Below, piece after piece: positions 27,304 through 37,693 of a stretch of DNA of 64,000 nt. The notes beneath the pieces were generated by a model that made no database searches, was not told the DNA's origin, and saw only the letters and a program-made list of their open reading frames with translations. The DNA is from Erythrobacteraceae bacterium (GTDB lineage Bacteria; Pseudomonadota; Alphaproteobacteria; Sphingomonadales; Sphingomonadaceae), in NCBI GenBank assembly GCA_027489065.1, contig JAIYAM010000012.1:43902-107901 (forward strand), in the 5' to 3' direction. The position numbers and the translations under genes were made by a program. The first letter of the stretch is position 1. Every line of letters starts with the position of its first letter.

Positions 27304-28086
27304 ATGGAAACGCCTGCACCCCTGCTCCGCTTCGACGGGGTGATCTGCCGTTTCGGCGAGGTCACCGCCGTTGGTACAGAGGTGGGCGGCGTGTCCTGCG
27401 ACATCGCAGCCGGCAGCTTCGTAGCGCTGGTCGGCGCTTCGGGATCGGGCAAGTCGACGCTGCTCAAGACCGTCAACACGCTGGTCCACCCGAGCGAGGG
27501 GCGCGTGCTGTTCGGCGGCGAGGACGTAAGCACCCTCAAGCCCGCCCGCCTGCGCCGCCGTGTCGGCTATGTGTTCCAGGGGATCGGCCTGTTCCCGCAT
27601 TTCTCGGTGGCCGAGAACATCGCCATCGGGCCGCGCCTCGCTGGCGAGAAGCTGCCGCCCGAACGCATCGCCGAATTGCTGGCGCTGGTCGAACTGGACC
27701 CGGCCTTCGCCAAGCGGATGCCTGACGAACTCAGCGGCGGACAGCGCCAGCGAGTCGGCGTGGCGCGGGCGCTGGCGGGCGGACCGGAACTCCTCATCAT
27801 GGACGAGCCCTTCGGCGCGCTCGATCCCGTCACCCGCGACGCGCTGGGCCGCAAGGTGCGCGAGCTGCATGAGCGTCTGAGGCTGACCACGGTGATGGTC
27901 ACTCACGACATGGCCGAGGCGCTGCTGCTGGCCGACCGCGTGCTGGTGATGGATCGCGGCGCGCTGGTCGCGGACGAGAGCCCGCGCGCGCTGCTGGCGG
28001 GGGCCGGCGGGACGGTCGCCCAGCGGCTGGCTTCCGTGCCGCGCGAACAGGCCGAGCGGCTTGCCGCGATGGAGCGCGAGGGGTGA
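27304..28086 (+). CDS. Osmoprotectant (glycine betaine/choline-type) ABC transporter ATPase
   Basis: A 260-residue ATPase with Walker A (VGASGSGKST), Q-loop (YVFQGIGLFPHF), signature DELSGGQRQRVGVAR, Walker B (LLIMDEPFGALDP) and H-loop (VTHDMAEALLLADRV). This is the OpuCA/ProV-like pattern, with the PFGALD signature of importers. It lacks the C-terminal CBS pair present in some OpuCA proteins. The downstream permease/binding-protein gene starts within its stop (GTGA), showing one operon. Confidence 0.92.
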   Translation: METPAPLLRFDGVICRFGEVTAVGTEVGGVSCDIAAGSFVALVGASGSGKSTLLKTVNTLVHPSEGRVLFGGEDVSTLKPARLRRRVGYVFQGIGLFPHFSVAENIAIGPRLAGEKLPPERIAELLALVELDPAFAKRMPDELSGGQRQRVGVARALAGGPELLIMDEPFGALDPVTRDALGRKVRELHERLRLTTVMVTHDMAEALLLADRVLVMDRGALVADESPRALLAGAGGTVAQRLASVPREQAERLAAMEREG

Positions 28087-29621
28087 ACGACATCTGGGAC
28101 CTCCTCCCCGGCCTCGCCGACAAGCTCGCCGCGCATGTGGTGCTCTCGGCGAGTGCGATCGGCCTCGCTATGCTGATCGCCCTGCCGATGGCCGTGTGGG
28201 CGGGCCGCTCGCCTCTGGTCTCGCGCCTTGCGCTGAGCCTCGCGAGCCTCGTCCAGACCATCCCCGCGCTGGCGCTCCTGGCGCTGTTCTTCCCCTTGCT
28301 GCTGTCGCTGAGGGCGGTGTTCGGCGAGGGACTGCCGACGCTCGGCTTTCTCCCGGCGCTGATGGCGCTGACGCTTTACGCTCTGCTGCCGATCCTCAGG
28401 AACGCCGTGACCGCGCAGGCCAATCTCGACGAGGGCGTGCTGGAAGCGGCCGACGGCGTGGGCATGACCAAGTGGCAGAAGCTGGTGCTGGTCGAGGCAC
28501 CGCTCTCCGCCCCCTTCATCATGGCCGGCATCCGCACCGCGAGCGTCTGGACGATCGGTGCCGCGACGCTCGCCACCACCATCGGCCAGCCGAGCCTCGG
28601 CGATCCGATCTTCGCGGGGTTGCAGACCCAGAACTGGGCGCTGGTGCTCGCCGGATGCTTTGCCAGCGCGGGGCTGGCGCTGGCGGCGGACAACCTGCTG
28701 TGGATCATCGAGGTCGGCCTCGCCCGGCGCTCGCACCGCATGACCTGGGGCGGGATCGCGGTGGTCGCACTCGGCATCCTTGCCGCGCTCTGGGCGCAGG
28801 GCGGGGGCCCCGAGGAGCGGCGCATCATCATCGCGTCGAAATCCTTCTCCGAACAATACATCCTCGCCCAGCTGATCGGCGCGCGGCTGGAGGCGGCAGG
28901 TTACGAGGTCGATTATCGCGACGGGCTGGGAAGCGCCGTGGTGCACTCGGCGGTGGCGAGTTCGAGCATCGACATCTCGGTCGATTACACCGGCACGGTC
29001 TGGACCAATTACCTCAAGCGCAGCGACAACCCCGGGCGCGAGGCGATGTACACCACGATCCGCGACTGGGAGGCGCGCACCAGCGGCGTCAAGGTGCTCG
29101 GCCGATTGGGCTTCGAGAACGCCTATGCCTTCGCGATGCGCGCCGACCGGGCCAAGGCGCTGGGGGTGACCAGCCTCGCCGACCTTACGGGCAAGGCGGG
29201 CGAGCTGACCGTCGGCGGCGACCCCGAGTTCTTCGAGCGGCCCGAGTGGATCGCGGTGCGCAACGCCTATGGGCTGCGCTTCGGCAAGAGCCGCAATTTC
29301 GCGCCGACCTTCATGTACAACGCGCTGCAATCGGGCGAGGCCGACGTGATCAGCGCCTACACCTCGGACGGGCGGATCGCGGCCGACAAGCTGGTGGTGC
29401 TCGCCGATCCCGAGGGCGCGTTGCCGAGCTATGATGCGATGTTGATGCTGTCCCCACGAATCGCCGGGGACAAGGGCGTGATCGCCGCGCTCCAGCCGCT
29501 GATCGGCGCGATCAGTGTCGAGGCGATGCGGGAAGCGAACCTCGCGGTCGATCGCGAGGACGCGCAGAAGCGTACGCCCAGGCAAGCGGCGGAGGAGCTG
29601 GCGAAGAAGGCGGGATTGTAG
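28083..29621 (+). CDS. Osmoprotectant ABC transporter permease fused to its substrate-binding protein
   Basis: A 512-residue fusion. Residues ~1-215 form the permease: several hydrophobic helices and the EAA-like loop EAADGVGMTKWQKLVLVEAPLSAPFIMAGIRTA, with GAATLATTIGQPSLGDPIFAGL typical of OpuCB/ProW. A further helix (ITWGGIAVVALGILAALWAQ region) anchors residues ~250-512, an OpuAC/ProX-like binding domain starting RRIIIASKSFSEQYILAQLIG and with SVDYTGTVWTNYLKRSD. This single-chain arrangement of permease plus tethered binding protein is known in OpuC/OpuA-like systems. Starts with GTG. Probable substrates are glycine betaine, choline or related compounds. Confidence 0.92.
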   Translation: MNDIWDLLPGLADKLAAHVVLSASAIGLAMLIALPMAVWAGRSPLVSRLALSLASLVQTIPALALLALFFPLLLSLRAVFGEGLPTLGFLPALMALTLYALLPILRNAVTAQANLDEGVLEAADGVGMTKWQKLVLVEAPLSAPFIMAGIRTASVWTIGAATLATTIGQPSLGDPIFAGLQTQNWALVLAGCFASAGLALAADNLLWIIEVGLARRSHRMTWGGIAVVALGILAALWAQGGGPEERRIIIASKSFSEQYILAQLIGARLEAAGYEVDYRDGLGSAVVHSAVASSSIDISVDYTGTVWTNYLKRSDNPGREAMYTTIRDWEARTSGVKVLGRLGFENAYAFAMRADRAKALGVTSLADLTGKAGELTVGGDPEFFERPEWIAVRNAYGLRFGKSRNFAPTFMYNALQSGEADVISAYTSDGRIAADKLVVLADPEGALPSYDAMLMLSPRIAGDKGVIAALQPLIGAISVEAMREANLAVDREDAQKRTPRQAAEELAKKAGL

Positions 29622-29630
29622 CGGGGGAAA

Positions 29631-30065
29631 CTACCCCACCCGCTTCCACACCTGAGTCTGGCAGAACGGGCCCACGCAGCCCTTCACCTCGAGCGTCTTG
29701 GCGTCCTTGCGGCGCACCTCGGAGGTGTAGGTCTTGCCCGTCTTGGGATCATAGACCTGCCCGCGCCACACGCCCTCTTCGGGAGCGAGGCCGGTGAGGA
29801 TCGCGGTGCCGAGCAGCTTGCGCTGGCGCTTGGCAGGATCGGAATTGTTGATGTCGCGCTGGTCGTTGCCGCCCTTGGGCAGGATCAGGAACTTCTCGAT
29901 CGATCCGCACAGCGCCTTGCCGCACTTGCCGATCGCGACGACCGCGTCCTTTTCCGCCGTCACCCAGCGCCCGGTGATCGGCTCGGCCGCGCTGAGCGGA
30001 TAGAGCGCGAGGCCCGCCGCCACTGCCACCAATGCACTGCGCACACCCACGCGCCTGCTCGCCAT
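29631..30065 (-). CDS. DUF2147 domain-containing exported protein
   Basis: A 144-residue protein with signal peptide MASRRVGVRSALVAVAAGLALYPLSA. The mature domain matches DUF2147: GRWVTAEKDAVVAIGKCGKALCGSIEKF, GTAILTGLAPEEGVWRGQVYDPKTGKTYTSEVRR and the C-terminal LEVKGCVGPFCQTQVWKRV with paired Cys. Start ATG 30065 was chosen because a strong AAGGGGA site precedes it; ATGs at 30083 and 30095 are in frame, the latter overlapping the upstream stop. Proposed to be a lipocalin-like periplasmic protein; function unknown. Confidence 0.88.
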   Translation of the reverse strand: MASRRVGVRSALVAVAAGLALYPLSAAEPITGRWVTAEKDAVVAIGKCGKALCGSIEKFLILPKGGNDQRDINNSDPAKRQRKLLGTAILTGLAPEEGVWRGQVYDPKTGKTYTSEVRRKDAKTLEVKGCVGPFCQTQVWKRVG

Positions 30066-30091
30066 CGTCGTGATCCCCTTCATCACATGCC

Positions 30092-32023
30092 TCATTCGAA
30101 TCCTACCCCGAACGGCCAGCGCCGCCCGCAGATCCCAAGCACCTTGAACAGCGTGCCCATCTGCGAATCCTCGACCAGCCGGTCGCGCTGGCGCTTGATG
30201 ACCTGACCTTCCTTGGGATTGCGCCGCTGGAGCGCCTCCATGCGCGTGTCGATGCCCATCTGGCGCAGCCATTCGCCCTGATATTGCAGCCCCATCAGGT
30301 CCGCGCCGTTGTCGACCGCGACCTGCTGGAGCAGCTCGAAATCGACATGGGCGGTGATGTCGGCATCGCCGGGATGCGCGAAAATGTCGACCTTCTTGTG
30401 CGACTTGAGCGCCTGCACCGTCGAGCCGGAGCGCAGCTCCATGTGGCCGTAATCGATCACCAGCGCCGCCCCGCCCTGTTCACGCAGGCGCCGGGCGATC
30501 TCGGCCATCAGCGCCACGCTCGCCGGGCTCGTTTCGATCATCGCGCCCTGCGCGGCGCTCCGCCAGCTGGCGGGCACGAGGTGATCCATCCGCTCGCGGC
30601 CCGCCATGAAGGTGAAGGCCTCGCCGTCGAGCCCGATCATCCGGTCGAACCAGCCGTCAGCCGAGCGCACCAGCTGGTGCACCGGCAGCGCGTCGAAGAA
30701 CTCGTTGGCGACGATCAGCAGCGGCGCATCGTCCGGAAGCGTCGAGATGTCGTGATGGTGGTAGCAGCCGGGGAAGGCTTCGCGCTGGAGCGCCCGCAGG
30801 CTCGCCGAGGTTTCGACGAAGTGGATTTGCGGATCGAATTCGTAGCGCGCCGCCGCGCCGAGAGCGTCCCTCGCCAGCGTCCCGCGCCCCGGGCCGAGCT
30901 CGACATAGTGGATGCGCTTGCGGCTCCCCATCCGTACCCACAGGTCGGCGAGCCAAAGCCCGATCAGCTCGCCGAACATCTGGCTGATTTCCGGCGCGGT
31001 GATGAAGTCGCCCTGCTCGCCGAGCGGGTCGCGGCTGGCATAGTAGCGCGCATTGCTCTCGCCCATGTAGTGCGCGAGGCTGATCGGGCCGGTCTCGCGA
31101 ATCAGGCGCTTGAGGACAGCCGGCACATCGACCTGCGCCCGGGCGAGCACCTCGGCCTCGAGCCGCGCCTGTTCGGCAGCGGCCGCTTCCTCGGCTTCGC
31201 GCCTGGCCTGTTCCTCGGCGGCGATGCGGGCGGCTTCCTCTGCGGCGAGCCGCGCAGCCTCGGCGGCAGCGGCTTCCTCGGCCTCGCGGCGAGCCTTCGC
31301 TTCGGCGTCCCGACGCGCTTTCTCTTCCGCTGCGAGCCGCGCCTTTTCCTCGGCTTCGGCTTTGGCCTTGGCTTCCGCTTCCGCGCGGGCCTTGGCTTCG
31401 GCTTCCTTGCGGGCCTTCTCCTCCGCGGCGCGGCGGGCCTTTTCCTCGGCTTCTGCCTTGGCTCTGGCTTCAGCCTCGCGGCGTGCCCTGGCTTCGGCTT
31501 CTGCCTTGGCCTTCTTCTCGGCCTCGGCACGGGCGCGGGCTTCGGCTTCCGCCTTGGCACGGGCCTCAGCTTCGGCCTTGGCCTTGGCTTCAGCGCGAGC
31601 CTTCGCTTCGGCTTCGGCCTTTCTGCGGGCTTCTTCTTCGGCACGCGCGCGCGCTTCGGCCTCGGCTTTTGCGCGGGCTTCCGCTTCGGCCCTGGCACGG
31701 GCTTCGGCCTCCGCCTGCTTGCGAACACGCGCTTCGGCGGCGGCGCGCTCGCGGGCCTCGCGTTCGGCTATGGCGCGGGCCTCGGCCTCGGCCTTTTCGC
31801 GCTCGCGAGCTTCCTTGGCTGCGCGCGCCCGTTCGGCGGCTTCGGCCTTGGCGCGGGCAAGTTCCTCGGCCTTGGCCTGTGCGGCCGCCTCGACACGGGC
31901 GCGAGCCGCGGCGCGGGCCTGTTCGCGCAGCTCAGCCTCTGCACGGGCGCGCCGGTCCGCCTCGCGGGCAGCGCTTGCAGTGTCGTCCTCGGGATCGATC
32001 AGCCGGAGCGCGCTGCGCCACAC
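30092..32023 (-). CDS. MidA/NDUFAF7-family SAM methyltransferase with a long charged helical N-terminal extension
   Basis: About 643 residues from a GTG start near 32023 (start uncertain; an upstream ATG at 32137 would overlap lgt by ~100 bases). Residues ~298-643 are a complete NDUFAF7/MidA-type methyltransferase (Pfam Methyltransf_28): [42 protein letters not shown], the SAM loop [26 protein letters not shown] and [17 protein letters not shown] [11 protein letters not shown]. Residues ~13-297 are almost wholly A, E, R and K in AEARA/AKAEA runs, like the TolA helical domain, forming a long single helix or coiled coil. The usual family length is ~350 residues, so the extension nearly doubles it. 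lgt lies immediately upstream. Confidence 0.88.
   Translation of the reverse strand: MWRSALRLIDPEDDTASAAREADRRARAEAELREQARAAARARVEAAAQAKAEELARAKAEAAERARAAKEAREREKAEAEARAIAEREARERAAAEARVRKQAEAEARARAEAEARAKAEAEARARAEEEARRKAEAEAKARAEAKAKAEAEARAKAEAEARARAEAEKKAKAEAEARARREAEARAKAEAEEKARRAAEEKARKEAEAKARAEAEAKAKAEAEEKARLAAEEKARRDAEAKARREAEEAAAAEAARLAAEEAARIAAEEQARREAEEAAAAEQARLEAEVLARAQVDVPAVLKRLIRETGPISLAHYMGESNARYYASRDPLGEQGDFITAPEISQMFGELIGLWLADLWVRMGSRKRIHYVELGPGRGTLARDALGAAARYEFDPQIHFVETSASLRALQREAFPGCYHHHDISTLPDDAPLLIVANEFFDALPVHQLVRSADGWFDRMIGLDGEAFTFMAGRERMDHLVPASWRSAAQGAMIETSPASVALMAEIARRLREQGGAALVIDYGHMELRSGSTVQALKSHKKVDIFAHPGDADITAHVDFELLQQVAVDNGADLMGLQYQGEWLRQMGIDTRMEALQRRNPKEGQVIKRQRDRLVEDSQMGTLFKVLGICGRRWPFGVGFE
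31133..31985 (-). repeat. Low-complexity coding repeat (Ala-Glu/Arg/Lys helix)
   Basis: About 285 codons alternating GCC/GCG/GCT with GAG/GAA, AAG/AAA and CGC/CGG codons, giving runs such as [15 protein letters not shown]. It reads cleanly in frame with the methyltransferase, without a stop. The same DNA reads as Ala/Ser-rich or Gly/Phe-rich frames on the other strand, which are shadows. Confidence 0.9.
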
Positions 32024-32040
32024 GCCCGCGCCGCCGCCGT

Positions 32041-32943
32041 TCAGGCCGGCGCGGTCGTCCCCGCCGCCAGCGGCTTCTTGCGCAGCGCGTAGATCACGAC
32101 AATCAATCCAGTCAGGATAAGCGGTATCGTCAGCCATTGCCCCATCGATAGCCCGGTCCGGACCGCAAAGTCAGCCAGTTGTTTGTCCGGCTCGCGGAAA
32201 TATTCGTTCACGAACCGCGCGATGCCCATGCCGAGCGTGAACACCCCGGCCAGCAGACCCGGGCGATAACGCGCGCGGGTCTTCCAGAACAGCAGCAGCA
32301 TGATCACCAGCATCGCCAGTCCCTCGAGCCCGGCCTGGTAAAGCTGGCTCGGGTGGCGCGGCAGGTCGCCCACGCCGGGGAAAACCATCGCCCACGGCAC
32401 GTCGGTCGGCCCGCGGCCCCACAGCTCGCCGTTGACGAAGTTGGCCAGCCGCCCGAGCAGCATGCCCATCGGCACGCCGACCGCGACATAATCGACCACC
32501 CGGATGAAGTTCAGCTTGTCGCGCCACGAGACCCACGCCATCGCCGCCGTCACGCCCATCAACCCGCCGTGGAAGCTCATCCCGCCATCCCACAGGCGCA
32601 GCAGCCGCCACGAGACGAAGCCGTCGCCGGAAAAGTCGGTGAAGGCGCTCGGGATGCCGGTTTCGCCGCCGGTGTAGAACATCGCATAGCCCAGCCGCCC
32701 GCCGAGAATCACGCCAAGGGTGCAGTAGAAGAACAGATCGTCGGCATGGCGCTGCGCCATCGGCGCGCCGGGCTGCTTCAAGGCCACCGAGGTGTGCCAA
32801 TAGGCGAAGATCACGCCGAGCAGGTAGGCGAGCGAGTAGAACCGCAGGGTGAAGAACCCGAGCTCGATCCCCGGCTTCAGGCCCAGATCGGTCCAGTAGA
32901 TGGGATCGGCAGCAGCGCCGCTTGCGGCAAGTAGTGACAGCAC
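32041..32943 (-). CDS. lgt: Prolipoprotein diacylglyceryl transferase
   Basis: A 300-residue inner-membrane enzyme that transfers diacylglycerol from phosphatidylglycerol to the lipobox Cys of prolipoproteins. The signature [26 protein letters not shown] (the lgt motif with Arg and Asn) is present, plus the Y-x-x-x-Y region [26 protein letters not shown] and [12 protein letters not shown]. Seven or so membrane helices are predicted. It is followed by the MidA-type methyltransferase, the arrangement expected in sphingomonads. Confidence 0.96.
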   Translation of the reverse strand: MLSLLAASGAAADPIYWTDLGLKPGIELGFFTLRFYSLAYLLGVIFAYWHTSVALKQPGAPMAQRHADDLFFYCTLGVILGGRLGYAMFYTGGETGIPSAFTDFSGDGFVSWRLLRLWDGGMSFHGGLMGVTAAMAWVSWRDKLNFIRVVDYVAVGVPMGMLLGRLANFVNGELWGRGPTDVPWAMVFPGVGDLPRHPSQLYQAGLEGLAMLVIMLLLFWKTRARYRPGLLAGVFTLGMGIARFVNEYFREPDKQLADFAVRTGLSMGQWLTIPLILTGLIVVIYALRKKPLAAGTTAPA

Positions 32944-33123
32944 GGGGCGAACCTCTTATTGCAATGATATGCCGTATCGGCGGGCCACAATCGGCCCCGG
33001 TCGCGCTGGCGCTTCTGGCACAGCATCCGGGGCAGGGGAAGGGGCACGGGCCGGCCACAGGCGTGAATGGGACAGGCGATCCGGATACCGGACGCCGCAA
33101 CAAACGAGAGAGGAAACCAACGC

Positions 33124-34839
<1,716 letters not shown>

Positions 34840-34846
34840 GCTGCAC

Positions 34847-37606
34847 ATGAGCCCACGCCGCGTCCCCGGGCAGCGCGCGATCATCGACCGGCGAACGCTC
34901 GCCGAGGAGATCGCCGCGTTGCACGAGGCGAGCGGGGCAGGTGCGCGGCCCGCCATCGTCACCGCGCTGCGCATGGCGCTCGGCGAGGGGCGCAAGGAAC
35001 TCGCGCGCCGGCTGGAGGAGACGCCCTCGGCAGGCCACGAGGTCACCGCCGGCTTCTCCTTCCTGATGGACCAGCTGCTGCGGGTGATCCACGATCACGT
35101 CACCACGCATCTCTACCCTGTCCCCAACCGCACCCAGGCCGAACGGCTCGCGATCCTCGCGGTGGGCGGCTACGGCCGCGCCGAGATGGCGCCCCATTCG
35201 GACGTCGACGTCGCCTTCATCACCCCCAACAAGCGCGCACCGTGGTGCGAGCAGGTGATCGAGACGATGCTCTACATCCTGTGGGATCTGGGCCTGAAGG
35301 TGGGCCATTCGAGCCGCACCGTCTCGGACACGATCCGCATGGCGAAAGAGGATCTGACGATCCGCACCGCGCTGCTCGAAAGCCGCCTCGTGTGGGGCGA
35401 GCAGGCGCTCTACGACGAACTGCGCGGCCGCTTCTGGAGCGATGTCGTCAAGGGCAGCGAACGGCAGTTCCTGACCCTCAAGCTCGCCGAGCGCGATGCG
35501 CGGCACAAGCGGATGGGCGACAGCCGCTATGTCGTCGAACCCAACATCAAGGAGGGCAAGGGCGGCTTGCGCGATCTCCAGACGCTCTACTGGATCGGCA
35601 AGTATGTCCACCGCGTCGACAGCGCCTCGGAACTCGTCGATGTCGGCCTGCTCACGGCGAGCGAATACCGCAGCTTCCGCCGTGCCGAGGGCTTCCTGCT
35701 GGCGGCGCGCTGCCACATGCACCTCATCACCGACCGCGCCGAGGACCGGCTGACTTTCGACCTCCAGCGCGCTGTGGCCGAGCGGATGCTGTTTGCCGAC
35801 CGCCCCGGCAAAAGCGCGGTCGAGCGGTTCATGCAGTACTACTTCCTCCAGGTGAAGCGCGTCGGCAGCCTCACGGGCGTGTTCCTTTCGCACCTCGACG
35901 AGGAGTTCGCCAAAAAGCGCCCGCGCACCGGCTTCTTTGCTGGCTGGACCCAGCGCCCGCGCATGTTCAAGGGCTACATGGTCGACGCGGGCCGCATCCG
36001 CGCGCCCGGCGACGACTGGTTCAAGGCCGATCCCGTCCGGCTAGTCGAGGTGTTCCAGCTCGCCGAGGCAGAGGGGCTTGAGATCCACCCCGAAACCATG
36101 CGGCAGGCGGGCCGCGATGCGAAGCTGATCGACAGCAAGGTGCGACGCGACAAGCGCGCCAATGCGCTGTTCGTCGACCTGCTGTCGGGCCGCAAGGATC
36201 CCGAAACGGCGCTACGCTGGATGAACGAGGCGGGCGTGTTCGGCCGCTTCGTGCCCGATTTCGGCCGGGTGAACGCGCAGATGCAGTTCGACATGTATCA
36301 CCACTACACCGTCGACGAGCACACCATCCGCGCCATCGGGCTTCTCTCGCAGATCGAGCGCGGCCTGCTCGCCGCCGATCACCCGCGCGCCACCCGCGAG
36401 TTTCCCAAGCTCGCCTCGCGCCGCGCGCTCTACGTCGCGGTGCTGCTCCACGACATCGCCAAGGGGCGCGGGGGCGACCATTCGGTGCTCGGCGCGGATG
36501 TCGCCCATCGGCTGTGCCCGCGCTTCGGGCTGGACGAGAAGGAGACCGATCTCGTCGCCTGGCTGGTGCTGCAACACCTGCTGATGAGCCGCACCGCGCA
36601 GAAGCGCGACCTCACCGATCCCAAGACCATCGAGGATTTCGCCGCCGAGGTGCAGACGCTCGAACGGCTGCGCAATCTCGCGATCCTCACCGCGGTCGAT
36701 ATCCGCGCCGTTGGGCCGGGCACGTGGAACAGCTGGAAAGGCCAGCTGCTGGGCGAGCTCTACGATGCCACCCAGGAGCGGCTGCGACTCGGCCACAAGG
36801 GCACCGGGCGCAAGGCGCGGGTGACCGCCAAGAAGGACGCCGTGGCGCGGCTGCTGGGCGAGGCCGATCACCTCGTCGATTCCGTCGGCGCGCGGCTCGG
36901 CGATGCCTACTGGATTGCCGAGCCCGAAGACATCATCGCCAGCAACCTCCTGCAATATGATGCCGCCGTGGCGAGCGAGGACCAGCTTTCGATCCTGTGC
37001 GAGGTCGACGAGACGCGCGGCGCAACGCGGGTCAGCGTCATCGCGGCGGACCACCCGGGCCTGTTCTACCGTATGGCGGGCGGCATCCACCTCGCCGGCG
37101 CGAACATCATCGATGCGCGCATCCACACCGCAAGGAGCGGCTACGCGGTCGACAACTTCCTGGTGCAGGACCACAACGCCCAGCCGTTTCGCGAGACCGC
37201 GCAGATGGCGCGCATCGAGAAAGGCATCCGCGACGCGCTGCTCGCGCAGGTCGAACTGGTGCCCAAGCTGGCCGCGCGCCCGCTCGCGCACAGCCGTGCC
37301 AAGGCCTTCGACGTCGCCCCGCGGGTCGGGTTCGACAATGACGCCTCGAACCATTTCACGGTGATCGAAGTGACCGCCCGCGACCGCCCGGCGCTGCTCA
37401 ACCGGCTGGCGCACGCGCTCTACAAGGCGAGCCTGATCGTCCACTCGGCGCACATCACGGCCTATGGCGAGGCGGCGGCGGACACCTTCTACGTGACCGA
37501 CCTGACCTTCGCGAAGGTGAAGGCGCCCGAGCGCCTCGCCGAGATCGAGGCGGCGCTGCTCGCCGCGGCCAGCGACCAGCGCCAGCAGCAGCTCGAACGC
37601 GCCTGA
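34847..37606 (+). CDS. glnD: [Protein-PII] uridylyltransferase / uridylyl-removing enzyme
   Basis: A 919-residue bifunctional nitrogen sensor that uridylylates and deuridylylates PII according to glutamine level. The nucleotidyltransferase domain has LAVGGYGRAEMAPHSDVDVAFIT (Gly-rich motif and D-x-D), the HD domain has VLLHDIAKGRGGDHS, and two C-terminal ACT domains follow (VIAADHPGLFYRMAGGIHLAGANI and VTARDRPALLNRLAHALYKASLIVHSAHI). Domain order and length match. It lies just behind a CoA ligase rather than glnB/glnK, which are not in view. Confidence 0.98.
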   Translation: MSPRRVPGQRAIIDRRTLAEEIAALHEASGAGARPAIVTALRMALGEGRKELARRLEETPSAGHEVTAGFSFLMDQLLRVIHDHVTTHLYPVPNRTQAERLAILAVGGYGRAEMAPHSDVDVAFITPNKRAPWCEQVIETMLYILWDLGLKVGHSSRTVSDTIRMAKEDLTIRTALLESRLVWGEQALYDELRGRFWSDVVKGSERQFLTLKLAERDARHKRMGDSRYVVEPNIKEGKGGLRDLQTLYWIGKYVHRVDSASELVDVGLLTASEYRSFRRAEGFLLAARCHMHLITDRAEDRLTFDLQRAVAERMLFADRPGKSAVERFMQYYFLQVKRVGSLTGVFLSHLDEEFAKKRPRTGFFAGWTQRPRMFKGYMVDAGRIRAPGDDWFKADPVRLVEVFQLAEAEGLEIHPETMRQAGRDAKLIDSKVRRDKRANALFVDLLSGRKDPETALRWMNEAGVFGRFVPDFGRVNAQMQFDMYHHYTVDEHTIRAIGLLSQIERGLLAADHPRATREFPKLASRRALYVAVLLHDIAKGRGGDHSVLGADVAHRLCPRFGLDEKETDLVAWLVLQHLLMSRTAQKRDLTDPKTIEDFAAEVQTLERLRNLAILTAVDIRAVGPGTWNSWKGQLLGELYDATQERLRLGHKGTGRKARVTAKKDAVARLLGEADHLVDSVGARLGDAYWIAEPEDIIASNLLQYDAAVASEDQLSILCEVDETRGATRVSVIAADHPGLFYRMAGGIHLAGANIIDARIHTARSGYAVDNFLVQDHNAQPFRETAQMARIEKGIRDALLAQVELVPKLAARPLAHSRAKAFDVAPRVGFDNDASNHFTVIEVTARDRPALLNRLAHALYKASLIVHSAHITAYGEAAADTFYVTDLTFAKVKAPERLAEIEAALLAAASDQRQQQLERA

Positions 37607-37693
37607 GGGTCTGCCGGCATACACCGCATGCCAGTTGCATTCACCGGAGCCGCGGCTAAGGGCGGCCTCCGCAATTTCGATAGGGGATCACCT

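Noticed and set aside
30284..32092. Gly/Leu/Phe-rich 602-codon frame opposite the methyltransferase
   Set aside because: Produced by the repeats read backwards; the methyltransferase motifs lie on the other strand.
31110..32120. Ala/Ser-rich frame on the opposite strand of the charged helix
   Set aside because: It is simply the reverse reading of the Ala-Glu-Lys/Arg repeats and has no independent signal.
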